DNA from: Salvator merianae | Taxonomy: Eukaryota > Chordata > Lepidosauria > Squamata > Teiidae | Length of the DNA: 64,000 bases | NCBI GenBank assembly: GCA_003586115.2 | Contig: QVOM02000112.1 | Coordinates: forward strand, 50,714,212-50,778,211 | Reading direction: 5' to 3' | Part shown: piece by piece, positions 34,224-45,934 of the stretch | How the letters are laid out: every line of letters begins with the position of its first letter | How positions within the stretch are numbered: position 1 is the first letter of the stretch | Notes under the pieces: model-generated | What the model was told of the DNA's origin: nothing | The model's database searches: none | What the model saw: only the letters and a program-made list of their open reading frames with translations | Translations under genes and position numbers: made by a program

Positions 34224-34742
34224 GGGCAGTTCTGCACAGGCCGGTATATCAGACCAGGAAGCGTGCTAGGAGTTTCCCTTCAGCAGCATGCTTGAGTGTT
34301 TTTGCACTTTCCACCTTAGAACAGGACAATCATCTTGTTCTAAGGCGGAATCAACCACGCAGTGTGGACACTATCTGCACTGCGTGGCCATATCCATGAC
34401 CATCAGCAGGATACCAGCATTTGCGAATGCTGGTGTCCTGTGCTCGATCTTCACCATCACAATGTCCGGAAAGCATCCGGCTGTTGCCATGGTGACTGGC
34501 AGTGCTGCATAGTGTGCAGGCGCATGTGGGCATGATTGTGCAATCACACAGCTGCAGCTGCTGAGTGTGGCGTGGCCATCCATTTGAAGTGCAAATGCGT
34601 CCCTCTGATGCTCGCTAGTGCAAAGTGCGAATAGTCCCCTTGTGTGGAATAAGGGAAGCCCTACTCCTTTAGACCATTCTTATGCAGAAGCGAGGCTCCT
34701 ATTACACTTGCTGGTCTGATACCAGCCAGTGCAGAATTACCC
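34224..34742. mobile_element. TIR element hosting a nested MITE
   Basis: Left GGGCAGTTCTGCACAGGCCG then GTATATCAGACCAG is mirrored by CTGGTCTGATACCAGCCAGT then GCAGAATTACCC. Flanks are TGT and TAT. The ends match over about 34 bp, yet most of the interior is a separate complete element (34294-34638), so the host itself was only about 170 bp. Confidence 0.75.
34294..34638. mobile_element. 345-bp MITE nested in 34224-34742, CTT duplication
   Basis: Left GAGTGTTTTTGCACTTTCC pairs with right GCAAAGTGCGAATAGTCCC. CTT flanks both sides (34291-34293, 34639-34641). The interior has the CCTTAGAACAGGACAATCAT hairpin, GCCATGGTGACTGGCAGTGC and GATGCTCGCTAGTG, as in 44557, 45267 and 49652. Confidence 0.85.
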
Positions 34743-35114
34743 TATGTCTGCATCAATACAGCCAAAAATCATAGTCCTCAAGGTATCTGGGAGCCTCAGT
34801 GGACAAATTATTCTGCTTCTTTTCAGCCCCCAATGCTCTAGAGGAGTGATGGGGTCAACATTTCAGTGAATCTCTCTTCAAGTATTCCTGGGCCACTCTT
34901 CTTACTACATTCATCTCTGACTTGGTAAACGCATGAGAGCTAAACTACAACAAACTTCTGCTGGCACTTCCTGTCCCCAAAAGCAATTCCAGGTGCATTA
35001 TGGGGCTGCTGGGCTATGACAGCACACGGTGCAGAGAGCATGCCCCAGTCCTCCTGGGCAGACACTCCAGGTTCCACTTAAGTGTGGAGCCTGAACCTGA
35101 CCCCTTGTTCTAAA

Positions 35115-35395
35115 GAAGGATCCGATGAACTGAGGCACGCAGCAGTGACAAGGCAAGAAGTGATAGGCCTTATTGATAAATTAGATATCAACAAACAACG
35201 AGGCCTTGATGACAGCCACCAAGTGCTCAAAGGTGAGCTGGCTGATCTCCAAACAAAAATATGCAACTTGTCACTACACTCAGCTTCTATATTAGAGGAC
35301 TGGGTGGCTAATGTAACTCCAATGTCTAAAAAGGTGTCGAGAGGTGGCCCCAGATGTTATAGACCTGTCAGCTTAATATCAATTCCACCACCCCC
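35115..35395 (+). pseudogene. CR1-like reverse transcriptase fragment
   Basis: The frame contains LIDKLDINKQRGLDDSH, VLKGELAD, ILEDWVANVTPMSKK and CYRPVSLIS. These match the segment before RT motif 1 of CR1-type LINEs (the 'KS.GPDG.HP', 'EDWR.ANV.P.FKKG' and 'NYRPVSL' positions). The glycine-proline-aspartate-glycine motif is altered, and no RT catalytic region follows. It is an old fragment. Confidence 0.75.
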
Positions 35396-35529
35396 TTGTA
35401 GTTTTGGAGGCCAGGAAACTTGCAGTCCCAGCCACCAGAGTTAAGCCAGGACATGGACACAGTGGAGTGGACATTCTCTGGTCTTGGATCAGGTTGAAAA
35501 TGCAGTCCAGAAGCAGCCAGTGACAACAG

Positions 35530-35590
35530 ACTGCTGGACTAGATGGGCTCTAGGTTTCAGCCACTGAGGCATTTCTTATGTTCTTATAAT
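35530..35590 (+). mobile_element. 'AAGAACATAAGA' repeat 3' end, forward
   Basis: CTGGACTAGATGGGCTCTAG followed by CATTTCTTATGTTCTTATAA is the forward version of the ending seen at 25045 and 25742. It may be the 3' end of the CR1-like fragment just upstream. Confidence 0.5.
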
Positions 35591-35784
35591 ATGTCTTAAT
35601 ATGAGATAGGAATGGATTTAGAAGGGGGCATTCACATGATGCAGACTCACTTTCTATCTCATGCTAAAATAGTTTAAAGAATTTATTTCTCAGGCTACCT
35701 TCAAATGGCAAGAGCCAAAGCAGAATCTAAGGAAACTGCCAAGGTTGCCTCTTATCGTCCCTCCCTGTCAGACACAAGGACTTA

Positions 35785-35945
35785 TCTCGACATCTGTTGG
35801 CAGCTTTCGTGATGGGATTGATTGGGGCAACTGGAAGCCAGCCAAGCACCCACACACTTCCTTTGGTTGTTTTGTATACTCTTGGCTGACTTCTGATAGC
35901 CCCAATCAATCCTATCATGAAAGCTGCCGATAGACATTGAGGTAA
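35785..35945. mobile_element. large hairpin (48-bp arms), MITE-like
   Basis: Left arm 35799-35846 (GGCAGCTTTCGTGATGGGAT ...) and right arm 35881-35928 (... AAGCTGCC) are close reverse complements around a 34-bp loop. The right flank (GATAGACATTGAGGTAAGCA) resembles 56035-56065, so the hairpin belongs with the element at 55822-56104. Confidence 0.7.
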
Positions 35946-37719
35946 GCATCATTGTTACAAGAAACCTGGCATCATTTAGTTTTTGATAGGTTCAACTGAG
36001 ACTATATTGCGAATGCCTTGATTATATCCCAAAATAAGTGCTGAGAGCATAGAGAGATATATTTCATGTCTGAAAGCAGCCTCAGACCTGAGTTTTTTAG
36101 GTCCACCTATTGCTTAGCTACCACAGGTGCTGGAGCCCTTCAAGGTTGCCTCTTTTCTGTTGGGAGACAGACTTTCTACAAACACACACACGCATATGAA
36201 GCATACGAAGCTTCAGCCATTGTGAGAGGGAGACTCAGCAGAATTCAATCATGAGGAATCCCCCCTCCACCATAAACCAGGAATTTGAGAACCAACAGCA
36301 ATAGCAACAGCAATAGCTTAGGGGTGGGGCAAACTGCCAATGGCATACTGGCAGCTCCAGCTGGTTGGCAGGCCGTTAGCTCTGCGGAAACAGCATAGAA
36401 GGCAAGAGGCTTGTTTTGAGAACTGATTCACTTCACCACTGTCTTTCAGATTGCTGCTGTGGTGGCCCATTTCAGGGGAAGATTTACCTTTGCACTACTA
36501 TCCTGAACACTGCTGAGTGAGGGAAGTTTGGCTTCCTGACCTCTGCCTCCAGGGGCTATAGTGAGGGCTATTGGAACATCAGTCCAGTTCACCCCCTCCT
36601 CTTGAACTGCCATATTATTCTCCACTTCAGGCACAGCTTGCACTGGGGAGAGAAGGGAAATCTTGGTATAATGTTCTGTCACATTGCACCAAGTCACTGT
36701 TTTCCCAGCTCACCAGTCTGGCTATCCAAACTGCACCAATCCTGATTGGTCCAGGCTATGACACTTGGGGAGTCGGAGTGGAAAGAGGAAAACCCACTTG
36801 TTTTTCTTCCTTCCTTATTTCATTCTGTGCTACTATAGTTGTGACCTATAATAAGCAATGGGGGAATCCTTGGTCCTGTTGGGCTACAGATCCCAGAATT
36901 CCTGGCCACTGGCCACACTGGCTGGGACTGACAAAATCTGGGATCCAACAACATCTGGAAAAGCGCAGCCTTTCCAGGCCTGCTACAATATTTAGTTCTA
37001 AGTGTAGTATTAACTCATAGCTTACAGATTGGCTTGCATATGGCTGACCCTTCTAAAAATTCAGCTCATTATATTTGTTGCATTTGGTGGGTTGGAAGGA
37101 CAGGCAACCCAAGTACAAAGCTTCCTTCACACATGGAGATGGTCCTTGTGATTTAAAATGTTGTGAAGTCAGGATTCTGAAGTTGTATAGGGAGCATTGA
37201 CACCTCAGAACACTGCCTTTTGATAGTCAGAGTAAGGTTGGAAGGGGAAGAGTTTCATATGTTTATGCATACCTGCATTGCTCATGTGACACATGCAAGT
37301 TACATGTCCCCCAAGGACATCTTGTGTTGTTAAGATTATGACAGTTTCTGCATAGTGTGGGCTATTCCACGCTGTGCTGGTCTGCCCTAGCTAACCAGAC
37401 CCGCAGTGTGGACAGCCCAACCTCGCTCAGCGTCACGGACTGGGAACAAAATTTCCTGGCTTTCGAAGTTACCGGCTGGGACTTTCTTGGCCAGGTGCCC
37501 AGAAGTGGTATGCTTCTAGAGTTGCTTTCAGATGGACTTCATGCTCCTCAGTGGGCACTGTGTGTCACCAACCATGGAGACATGGCACTCAGAATTCCTT
37601 CCCCAGGCACTCACTTAGCCTGGAGACACAGCCTGAGAGCATGTGATGTTATGGAGCAGCTGTGTTAATTGAAAGTGGAGTTAATTCATGAGTGGTGATC
37701 TGGCCATAGTGGAATCATT

Positions 37720-38299
37720 GGGCCTTTTCGCACTGAGCTCGGTAGACTGTTCCCAGTAGTTGGCTTCGGACCGGAGAGGTTGGAGAACGCTGGCTGCCCT
37801 TTGCACTCCCAGCCAGAGGAACGGACCCAAAGCCGACCAGCAGAGGGAACAGTGCGAATAGCACCCGCTAGTTCGGTAACGCACTCTGTACCATCGAGCT
37901 CCGCTTCGTACCATCAAGCTCCGCTTCGTACCATCGAGCTCCGCTTCGTAACCAGAGGGCTCGTTACGGAGCCAGCTTCGTAACAGCAGCTAGGCTGCCA
38001 TGCCCAAAGGGCTTCGCACCCGGGTGTGAAGCTTCGTACCACGCATGCACAGCCGCGCCAGCCACACCTGGCTGCCATTTCAAACGCGGACGGGAGTGCG
38101 AAAGCACCGTGCCCGATCTTCACTCCATCGCGCAGGTTGGAATGAAGACAAGCTTTTACTTGTCTAGCCTTACCCAGGATCAGGTACGTATCGGGTACGA
38201 AGTGGTTCGGATCGGGTGAGGCGCGCGCCGGCGGCAGTGCGAAAGCTCCGTTCCAGCTACCGCTTAAGAACGGTCTACCGCTGCAGTGTGAAAAGGCCC
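37720..38299. mobile_element. 580-bp GC-rich TIR element ('GAGCTCGGTAGACYG' family)
   Basis: Left GGGCCTTTTCGCACTGAGCT and right AGTGTGAAAAGGCCC, with ATT on both sides (37717-37719, 38300-38302). The interior aligns with 15502-16121 but has its own tandem array: three 20-bp units CCATCGAGCTCCGCTTCGTA at 37891-37950. No transposase frame. Confidence 0.85.
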
Positions 38300-38424
38300 A
38301 TTGTGAAAACTCACTGCAGATGGTAAAATGTTATTCAGAAATCACTCTAGATGTATTTTTTACAATATATGTTGGCATGTACATTTTGTATGCACATTGG
38401 CTTCATGTTGATAATATAGATTGA

Positions 38425-38885
38425 AGAATGGTAGTGGAAAATAATGTTGAAGGTGTCAATGTGCTATTGTAAAATATAACTCCTGCCAGAATTGTATATG
38501 CTCAGAAGTGGAAAGGGGAGATAATACCAACGGTGGATGATTGGTTAGTTAAAATGATGGAGCTTGCCGAGATGGACAAACTGACAAATCTTTTGAGAAA
38601 TAAAGACAGTTGATAGGTTTTACAGGAACTGGAAACCCTTTATTGACTTTCCGCAAGAGCTGGACAACGGACTTGTGATTGCTGGATTCGAAGAGGGAAA
38701 AAGAAAGAAGAGTTTCACTGAAAAAAGAAGGAAGGAGAACAGGACGTTGAAGAACATGAAGTTTAGAAGAAACTGTTAATGAAGCAGGAACTTGATAATA
38801 ATAGTGATATAAGAATGTAATGTAAACTGTAATTTTATATATTTGAAATACAATAACAATAAAATATGTTTTTTAAAAAAGAATG
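38425..38885 (+). pseudogene. L1-like retrotransposon 3' end, second copy
   Basis: AGAATTGTATATGCTCAGAA, LVKMMELAEMDKLTNLL in one frame and GGAACTGGAAACCCTTTATT follow the order of 29402-29925. The coding frame is shifted and stopped. It ends in AATAACAATAAAATATG plus a poly-A-like run. Confidence 0.65.
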
Positions 38886-39103
38886 GTTTCAATGTTGTTT
38901 TATAATTCTGCTGAGCTCCTCAAGTTCTGCAAAAATAGTTAATCCTCAAGGAATCTGTGAATGGAGAGAATGTGTAGAATATATGTGACCTTTAAACAAA
39001 TGCTGATGGTATAAATATATATAGATATAGTAGATATAGTAGATATATAAAAAGCCAAAGTTTCAAACTTGAGTGGCTGATAACTCTGAAAGATTTTATG
39101 GAG

Positions 39104-39164
39104 TCTTCCTTCCTTCCTTCCTTCCTTCCTTCCTTCCTTCCTTCCTTCCTTCCTTCCTTCCTTC
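39104..39164. repeat. (CTTC)n microsatellite
   Basis: About 15 uninterrupted CTTC units. Confidence 0.95.
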
Positions 39165-41740
39165 TGTTTGATTTTTCAGCAAGCACAGTTCAAAATGTTA
39201 GTGCTGTAACTGCAATACATTGTAAGAAAATGATTAAGAGGGCGGGTATGGGTGTGGATTACAACAATGCATCTGACGTAGGACAGGACAGTTTATGATG
39301 CATCAGAAGGAGGAACAATTATAGGAAATAGAGAAGGCCAAGAAATGAATGGAATACATATTGCCAGAGAAAGTCATTAATGTTTGTTTTAACAGTTCTC
39401 TAATGTCACACTGTTTGCTTGTTGTTCAGTTCTGCCCATTCTTTTGTGCGGGCATGCTGGAAGCGATAAATGTATCCATCTTGTTGTAAATCATTTTTAC
39501 CAGAGTGTGAGGTTTCTTATTCCTCACACTGATGTGTGCAGTGGATTGGATCATGGTTGAGGATGATGAAAGTAAGGCAAGTGGGCCCACCTCCCTAATC
39601 CCACAGTATTTGGTCCAAGCACTAAACCTATATGTAAATATATCTAGCTCTGATACAGAGATGCATTTAAGCCCAATTACTAGGGCTTGTCTTGCACCAA
39701 GGTGAACCCTAGCATCACTGAGCTAGGAAGAGGCTTTGGATTGGAAAATATTCCAGTTGAAGGCCTACCCTTCTGCTAGTCCAGAACAATGGGAGCCCTG
39801 CCCCTATAGCATGCTTTGTTTGTATGGGATGAAGCAATGGACCAGGATAAGACACCAAAATGGCACTATATCAAGGTCTTTCTGTGGACCTTTTACAGCC
39901 ACTTTGCAGCACAACACTTTTACAGCTATGGTGGACCTTTATGGGGGCCATAAAGACCAACACACAACCATAAAAGTGGTTCAAAGAGGCCATGAAATGC
40001 CATTGTGCCTATTACGAGCTGGGCAAGGCAGATTGGTTCGGAGCCTAGCTCAGCACTCTCTGTTCTACTTTTTTATTTCTATTGTCCTTTTGGTGGTCAA
40101 TATGGTGTCAGAGAACACTTTCTTAATGAATCAAGCACTATTTTTTTAACAGGCAAACACATTATAGCAGAACAGTGTAATGAATATTTTTTAAATCACT
40201 GGGACAATTTTATGAATGTGGTCATCCTTGTATAACACTGTTTGGTTCCCACAAACAACCATACAGAGCAAAAGTATTTGCCCACCCTAGGTACAAAAAG
40301 GCTAACATATTTACATATGCAATAAACAGTAGGGAAATCTGCATCCTCTTTTACAAATATGTAGTGGGTTTGAACCACTTATAGTGTACTGGGGCAAGAA
40401 AATCTGGTTGGTACTTCTGACAAAGATTTTGCTGCCTATGGAAAACCTGAGAGAACTGTAGAGGCTCAGACTAGCAATATAATTCAATGATCCAAGGAAG
40501 GCAATTCAGTCTACCAGTATAAGTCAATGGTATTACAGATGCCAAATTACAAGTTTTCAGAATCACATGAAAGAAGCAATGTCCTATTTTACAGACAGGG
40601 TAAGAACAAGACCATGGAATACAAAACCGTGTTAAATAGGGATTGACTGTATGTGACAAATAAAATTAAATACTTTTTTTTTAATGAGATGTGGATACTG
40701 CTGTGAATAGGAAGGGGTTAATCATTTTATATTCAGCCTTTGTACAAATAACCAACACATAGGATGAATGTAGCAATTTCCCTCTTGACTGCATACATCA
40801 GCAAAATCGCCACTGCATTCAAAAGCTAAGTGTAACCACTGTTAAAATTAGCGGGTGTCTTGTTACTGACATCAACAAATTTAGTCAGGCTCTAATTGAT
40901 TCCTTAATGACCAGAGGTAAAAACATGCCACTAGGCAGTTCCAGCTGTCCCATTTACCTCATGGTAAAGTAGTGGAAAATTTCAGTGATTGCTTCTATGA
41001 CATCTTACACATAGCTGAATCAACTTGGGGATTCTGTACCAGTCACAAAGCAATCCTGATTCTTATACAATGTAAATTTCTCGTACTTCAAATCTAAGTT
41101 TTAAGGGTTTTTTTAAATTTATTGTTATTACTATTTATAATGCAATATTATATGTATCTATTAAAATTTGTGCAGGAATCAAAGCCAGCATTGTTATTAA
41201 TGGTCAGAAGTGGTAACAGAATTTTCTTGGTCCAGTACACTGTACATGGCTTAAGCTCTCCACATACTATTAAATGAGGGTGCAAATTTTCCTACAGTTT
41301 GTAAATATTTATCCTTTTAGTGAGTAGGGTGGATGGATGAAAGGAACAGCATTTCTACACCTTTAACTGCTGTGTAGAAGATGGAATTTGCGAAGATACA
41401 CATGTAAATTCCTTCCTCTACACAACATTATGCAGAGAACCCTGTTCTCTTACCCATGTGTCCACCCTAAATCAGTCATTGCATAGATATAGGTCCTGTC
41501 CAGGCAGAGGGAATATAGTGCCATTTTGGCACTGCTATGATGGGATTGCCACACTTAACTGTGGCAACCGCCCATATCTGCACTATATCCCCCCTAAAAT
41601 ATGCTATACCCTATTTCTGGAAAACCCAACTCTGATGGCATGTTTTCCCAAAATAGTGCTATCACTTACCTTGTAGCCCGAGCCACCATAGTCACTCTGG
41701 CCACTGTGCATGTGCAAGGTCTGAAAAAGACACCTGTGCA
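39165..41740. other. no gene recognised; partly single-copy-looking DNA
   Basis: About 39720-40060 resembles worn TIR-element interior (ACCAGGATAAGACACCAAAA). About 40690-41060 has balanced, non-repetitive sequence (GGAAGGGGTTAATCATTTTA, CTAATTGATTCCTTAATGAC) and could be conserved non-coding DNA. Confidence 0.35.
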
Positions 41741-41744
41741 TACA

Positions 41745-41875
41745 CAGTGGTGGCATCTCACACATCTGGGTATTTTGCACTGGCAAAATACCCAGATGTG
41801 TGCATTTACCAAGCATGCACAGTGGGTACAACTATGTACTTCCGGGTATTTCGTGCCAGTGAAATACCCGGATGT
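41745..41875. repeat. pair of related perfect hairpins
   Basis: Hairpin 1 has 18-bp perfect arms (41761-41778 and 41783-41800) separated by ACTG. Hairpin 2 has 11-bp perfect arms (CCGGGTATTTC 41842-41852; GAAATACCCGG 41861-41871). The two share GGGTATTT and are diverged duplicates. A third, imperfect relative is at about 53262-53300. Confidence 0.75.
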
Positions 41876-42063
41876 GAATGTCATTAAAAAGTACACAGGC
41901 AATGCAGTCCCCACACTGTCTAGCCAACAAGTGATCATTCTGGAGGGGCTTTTCTCTGGAATATCACCTGTTGGAGTTATATTTGGCTGGCATCTGGAGC
42001 CCACCATAGTAGTCTCATTGCTTTGAAGGCTTTGGCTGCTTCCACATGTGCAAAATTTAGTAT

Positions 42064-42400
42064 TCTCTAGGGCCATTTCTGCATTGCATGGGGCATCCTG
42101 GACTGTGGTAGACCACTCTAACCAACTTGTCCCAAATTGCTGACTTGGGCTTTTTTGGTCAGGCGCTGCTTCCAGGTGCACAGTGGAACAGCGCTGGGGT
42201 TGCTATGTTGGACCATGCGGGGCTTGTCCAGTATACCAACTAAGGTGCTCTATGGACTGTTTGCAAGTAATCCACAGCTGGAGCAGGTTATGGTGCCATT
42301 TTGGAGACATAATTCACTCCAAAGCTCTGTCCTATGAGAGCAGAGCAACCTCGTAGGGTTGCAGTCTCTGCTAGACCCCTCTATTTCTGCACTGTGGTGC
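42064..42400. mobile_element. TIR-type element, partly recognised
   Basis: Begins GGGCCATTTCTGCATTGCAT, like 26732, and continues GGGCATCCTGGACTGTGGTA. The right boundary is unclear, with TTTCTGCACTGTGG near 42387. Confidence 0.4.
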
Positions 42401-43243
42401 AGACAGAATGTTCCAGCAGGTTCCTTGGGCCAGTCTACCAGCCCAAGGCAGACATTGCCTTAGTGTCTCTGTAGCTGGGTGGAGAAATGCTTCTATCTCC
42501 TTGCAGCCCCTAAGGTTTCCATAGCAGTGACCAGGGGAGTCTTTCAGGAAGCTTGACTCTGGGCCACCATGAAACCAATGGAAGTGGCCAGGAGCAAAAT
42601 GTCTGGCTGGCAACACAGTCATAATTGCTGTGGGGGACCGAAACTCTGGCAGACTTCCACTAGCTGTTCAGGTCCCTGGCAACAATTCTGGCAGCTGAAG
42701 CTCTCTTCCTGTTGAGCTCTGAGGAGATGGCACAGGGTCCTGCAGTTTGTCATCACCCCCAATGCCTCTAGGGTGGACTTCCCATGCTAACATTCTAGCC
42801 TTTATGGATGCTGTCTTTGTATTTGTGAGGCTTGGTACTTGTGGTTTTGCATATCTACAAGTGAAGGTTTGTGACCTTTCCTTACTGTTCACAAGACAAA
42901 AGGGTGCCAAAATTCACACATTAATGTGGCTGGACCAAAAGTTGTCTAGGTGAGTGGTTGGAAACATTTGGTATTTGCAAGTTTTGAAAGTCGTGTAGTT
43001 TTGGCATCATACACCAGACAGAATGTCAAAAGTTTAACCTGTTGAATTTCTGCATGCTGCTCAGTTGCACAGAATAGCTATTCCAATGCCAAACCTTAGC
43101 AGCACAAAGTACTTTCATCAGCTGATCTTAGGGTGGCATGCAGGATCAAGGGAAGTACTGTATTTAAGGTGGCAGAGGTGGAACTTACAGTAACTAAAGT
43201 TCAAATGCCCGTGTTTGGGCAAATCCATGATGAAACTGATTGG

Positions 43244-43357
43244 CAAAGAAGGAGAAGGAGGCGAAGGAGGACGAAGGAAGAGGAGGAGGAGGAGAAGCAG
43301 GAGAAGCAGGAGGAGGAAAGAGACGAGGAAGAGGAGGAGGAGGAAGAGGAGGCAGCA
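43244..43357. repeat. GGA/GAA-rich purine tract
   Basis: Nearly pure purine with a GGA-type period of three, so it yields long Glu/Arg frames on + and Pro/Leu frames on -. These are not genes. Confidence 0.85.
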
Positions 43358-44556
43358 GCACATTCTGATCATCCATGAGAATGAAACAGGAATTGTCTTC
43401 CTCATTTTTTTGAGTCTTTTTTCCAAATCAGCAGTCAGCAGTCACTGCTGAAGAAGCTCTTTTCAGATGCACTCATCTGTTAGAGGGATGCCTGCATTTT
43501 TTTGACTTACAACTTCAAGCAAGTAAGAAAGATTTTGATTGAATCCACATTTCAGCTGCTTGTATGTGTTTCCAAGGAAAGACACAGATTTTCTGGCATA
43601 TGTGTCAAAGCTCACTTACCAGTATCCTCAGTAGAAGGTACACTGTGGACATGCAGATTTCAAACAGCTTTATTATTGTCACAGACTAGGTCCTGATTCC
43701 CTAGTGCACAAAGAAAAATTGTATGTTCGGTTCGCAGGCAAACCAAACACTCATTTGCTTGGCTCCCCGGCAACTGTTTTTTCGAACCAGCGGTCGTTCA
43801 CATTTGATTCAGAACTTGTCCAAAAATTTAAAAAATACCATTTTCCACTGAAAAAAGTCCTTTTCAAGGTCAAAAACACAGCAACCATGACCTGTTCAAT
43901 GGAACAGTTTATGTTCATGAGCAGGAGACTAGTTCGCTTCAATCGAATTTCTGGATATGTGAACTACTGCAAGTTCGGTTCAATGTGAACATCCACGAAG
44001 TGTTCGATCGAATTTTCAAATGTGAACTGAATTCTGTACATCTCTACCAAGGACCTTCAGGCGAAGGGCAACATATAAAATTCTTAAATATATAAATAAA
44101 TAAAAGCAAAACAATGGAAGTAATATAAAATATAATATTTCACATCACGTCTGCTTGAGAACACTTAGAAATACTTCTCTCATTACAGCTGGTGGGAAGA
44201 GCAGTCAAAATACGATGGGTTCTGATTGCTGCACAGCACTGTACTATCTTGGACATTACGTAATATTAGGTGGATCAGACTAACTCTGGTGTCAGTATAA
44301 AAGCTTCTGACTCAATTTTACCAGAGTCTCAGGGGCACAAATGCCAAAATATTTGAATTGTTGCTGTAACATCCAATGAGAATATCTATGAAACAAGCTC
44401 TTGAAAAAGTCCACTGATGTTCAAAGGGCTCAGGAAGGTTAAATAGGAGCTGAGCCTAAAATGTAAAGTTCTCCCAAACACTGATAGAAATCTAAGGGGC
44501 TGCTTGGACCCATTTGGCACTCAGCATCCCAAATGTTTTCTTTGATCACAGATCTG

Positions 44557-44928
44557 AGACCTTTTTGCACTTTCCGTGCAGCGTGAAAGCCATTTGCACT
44601 GTGAGGCCTTGGAACATACCAGCAGCAGGGCACCAGCATTTGTAACGTGAATGCTGATGGTCTGAGCCATGACAGCGGTTGGGGAAACTTCTGACTACTG
44701 CCATGGTGAACTGGAATGCAGTGCGACTGTGCAACCCCACCTGGAAATAGGTGCAAATGCAAGTCCAGCTGCTCCCAGTATAGCTGTGGAGTACAATTTT
44801 GTACTCCTCAGCGAGTAGCAATCAGGAGCAGCTGTAGTCTCTCCTGATCATCAGGGCCTCTGTGTGGTGCAGATGAACTTCACTAGTGAGCATCCTGATG
44901 CTCACTAGTGTAAAGTGTGAACAAGCCC
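44557..44928. mobile_element. 372-bp long-type MITE
   Basis: Left AGACCTTTTTGCACTTTCC pairs with right AAAGTGTGAACAAGCCC. Flanking triplets are CTG and TTG. The interior has CTGCCATGGTGAACTGGAAT, the GCTGCTCCCAG block and GATGCTCACTAGTG, collinear with 34294-34638 and 45267-45721. Confidence 0.75.
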
Positions 44929-45266
44929 TTGGCTTAATTCAGCCCAAATGATAGCAAGCTATAGATAAGGAGTTTGAAGATGGTATTCATACTGGAACTT
45001 GTAAATTTAAATTAAAGAAATCAGCTCCAAGAGAATTTGGGTCAGCCTTAACCATATGTTTGGCTTCAATTTTGAACATGCCAGATTTCAGTCTTAAGGA
45101 AGAAAAAAGATCAGTCAGATTAAGCTTGTACTCTTTCTAAGGCAACAGAATCAGAATAAGGGCCTAGCTGCAGAATAAGGGCTGAAAAAAGTGTCATATA
45201 TTTGCAAACAGATCTCGCAGCCTCAGTTTCTTTGAAGCTGTGCAACAAAAGTGCCACAGTTTCAAA

Positions 45267-45721
45267 GCCACTTTTTTGCACTTTCCCCCTTAGAACAGGA
45301 TTATTAGCCCATTCTAAGATGGAACAGCCCCTGCAATGCGGCAGCTGTCCACACTGTGAGGGCTGGAACAGCCCAGAAACAGGCTTCCAGCATTTGCAGT
45401 GTGAATGCTGACTGCCAGCCATGAAAGCAGCACGGAAACATCCAGCCACTGCCATGGTGACCGGCGACATGGTGCACAACTGTGCAGCCACAGCTGTGCC
45501 ACAGCCTGCAGTATTTGTACCTGGAAATAGGTGTGAGCGCTGTGTACCAGGAGCAGTCCAGCTGCTCCCGATATAGCTGTGGAGAACAATTTGTTGTCCA
45601 CAGCTAGTAACGATCAGGAGCATCTGCAGACACTCCCAATCACTAGGGCCTCTGCAGAATGCAGACACATTCAACTAGTGAGCGTCTCCATGCTCACTAG
45701 AAGGTAAGTACGAACAGGCCC
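45267..45721. mobile_element. 455-bp long-type MITE with AAA duplication
   Basis: Left GCCACTTTTTTGCACTTTCC and right AAGTACGAACAGGCCC, with AAA on each side (45264-45266, 45722-45724). Contains CCTTAGAACAGGATTATTAG, its partial complement, and GCAGTCCAGCTGCTCCCGAT. A 184-residue minus-strand frame across it is accidental. Confidence 0.8.
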
Positions 45722-45934
45722 AAAGTTTCTGCCTGGTCTGGTTACGTGCTGGACAGGAAATAGCTTCAAAGTCAGCCATTTCTGTTTTACACTAAAATGT
45801 GCCAGGCAGAAAATTTCCTCAGTATGTCGCCTCGACTATTACAATATTGGAGGCAAGTAGTAGGTCTGAAGGGAATGTTTAATAACATTTGGCAAAAAAT
45901 TCTGCCTCACGTTCAGTGAAATCTTAGGATTGCT

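Noticed and set aside
43133..43451. Acidic/arginine-rich frames and their proline/leucine-rich complement
   Set aside because: They come from a GGA-rich purine tract with no conserved domain.
43715..44040. Open frame of 94 residues as a gene
   Set aside because: The surrounding GTTCGGTTC-rich sequence looks like an unclassified dispersed repeat, and no domain is visible.
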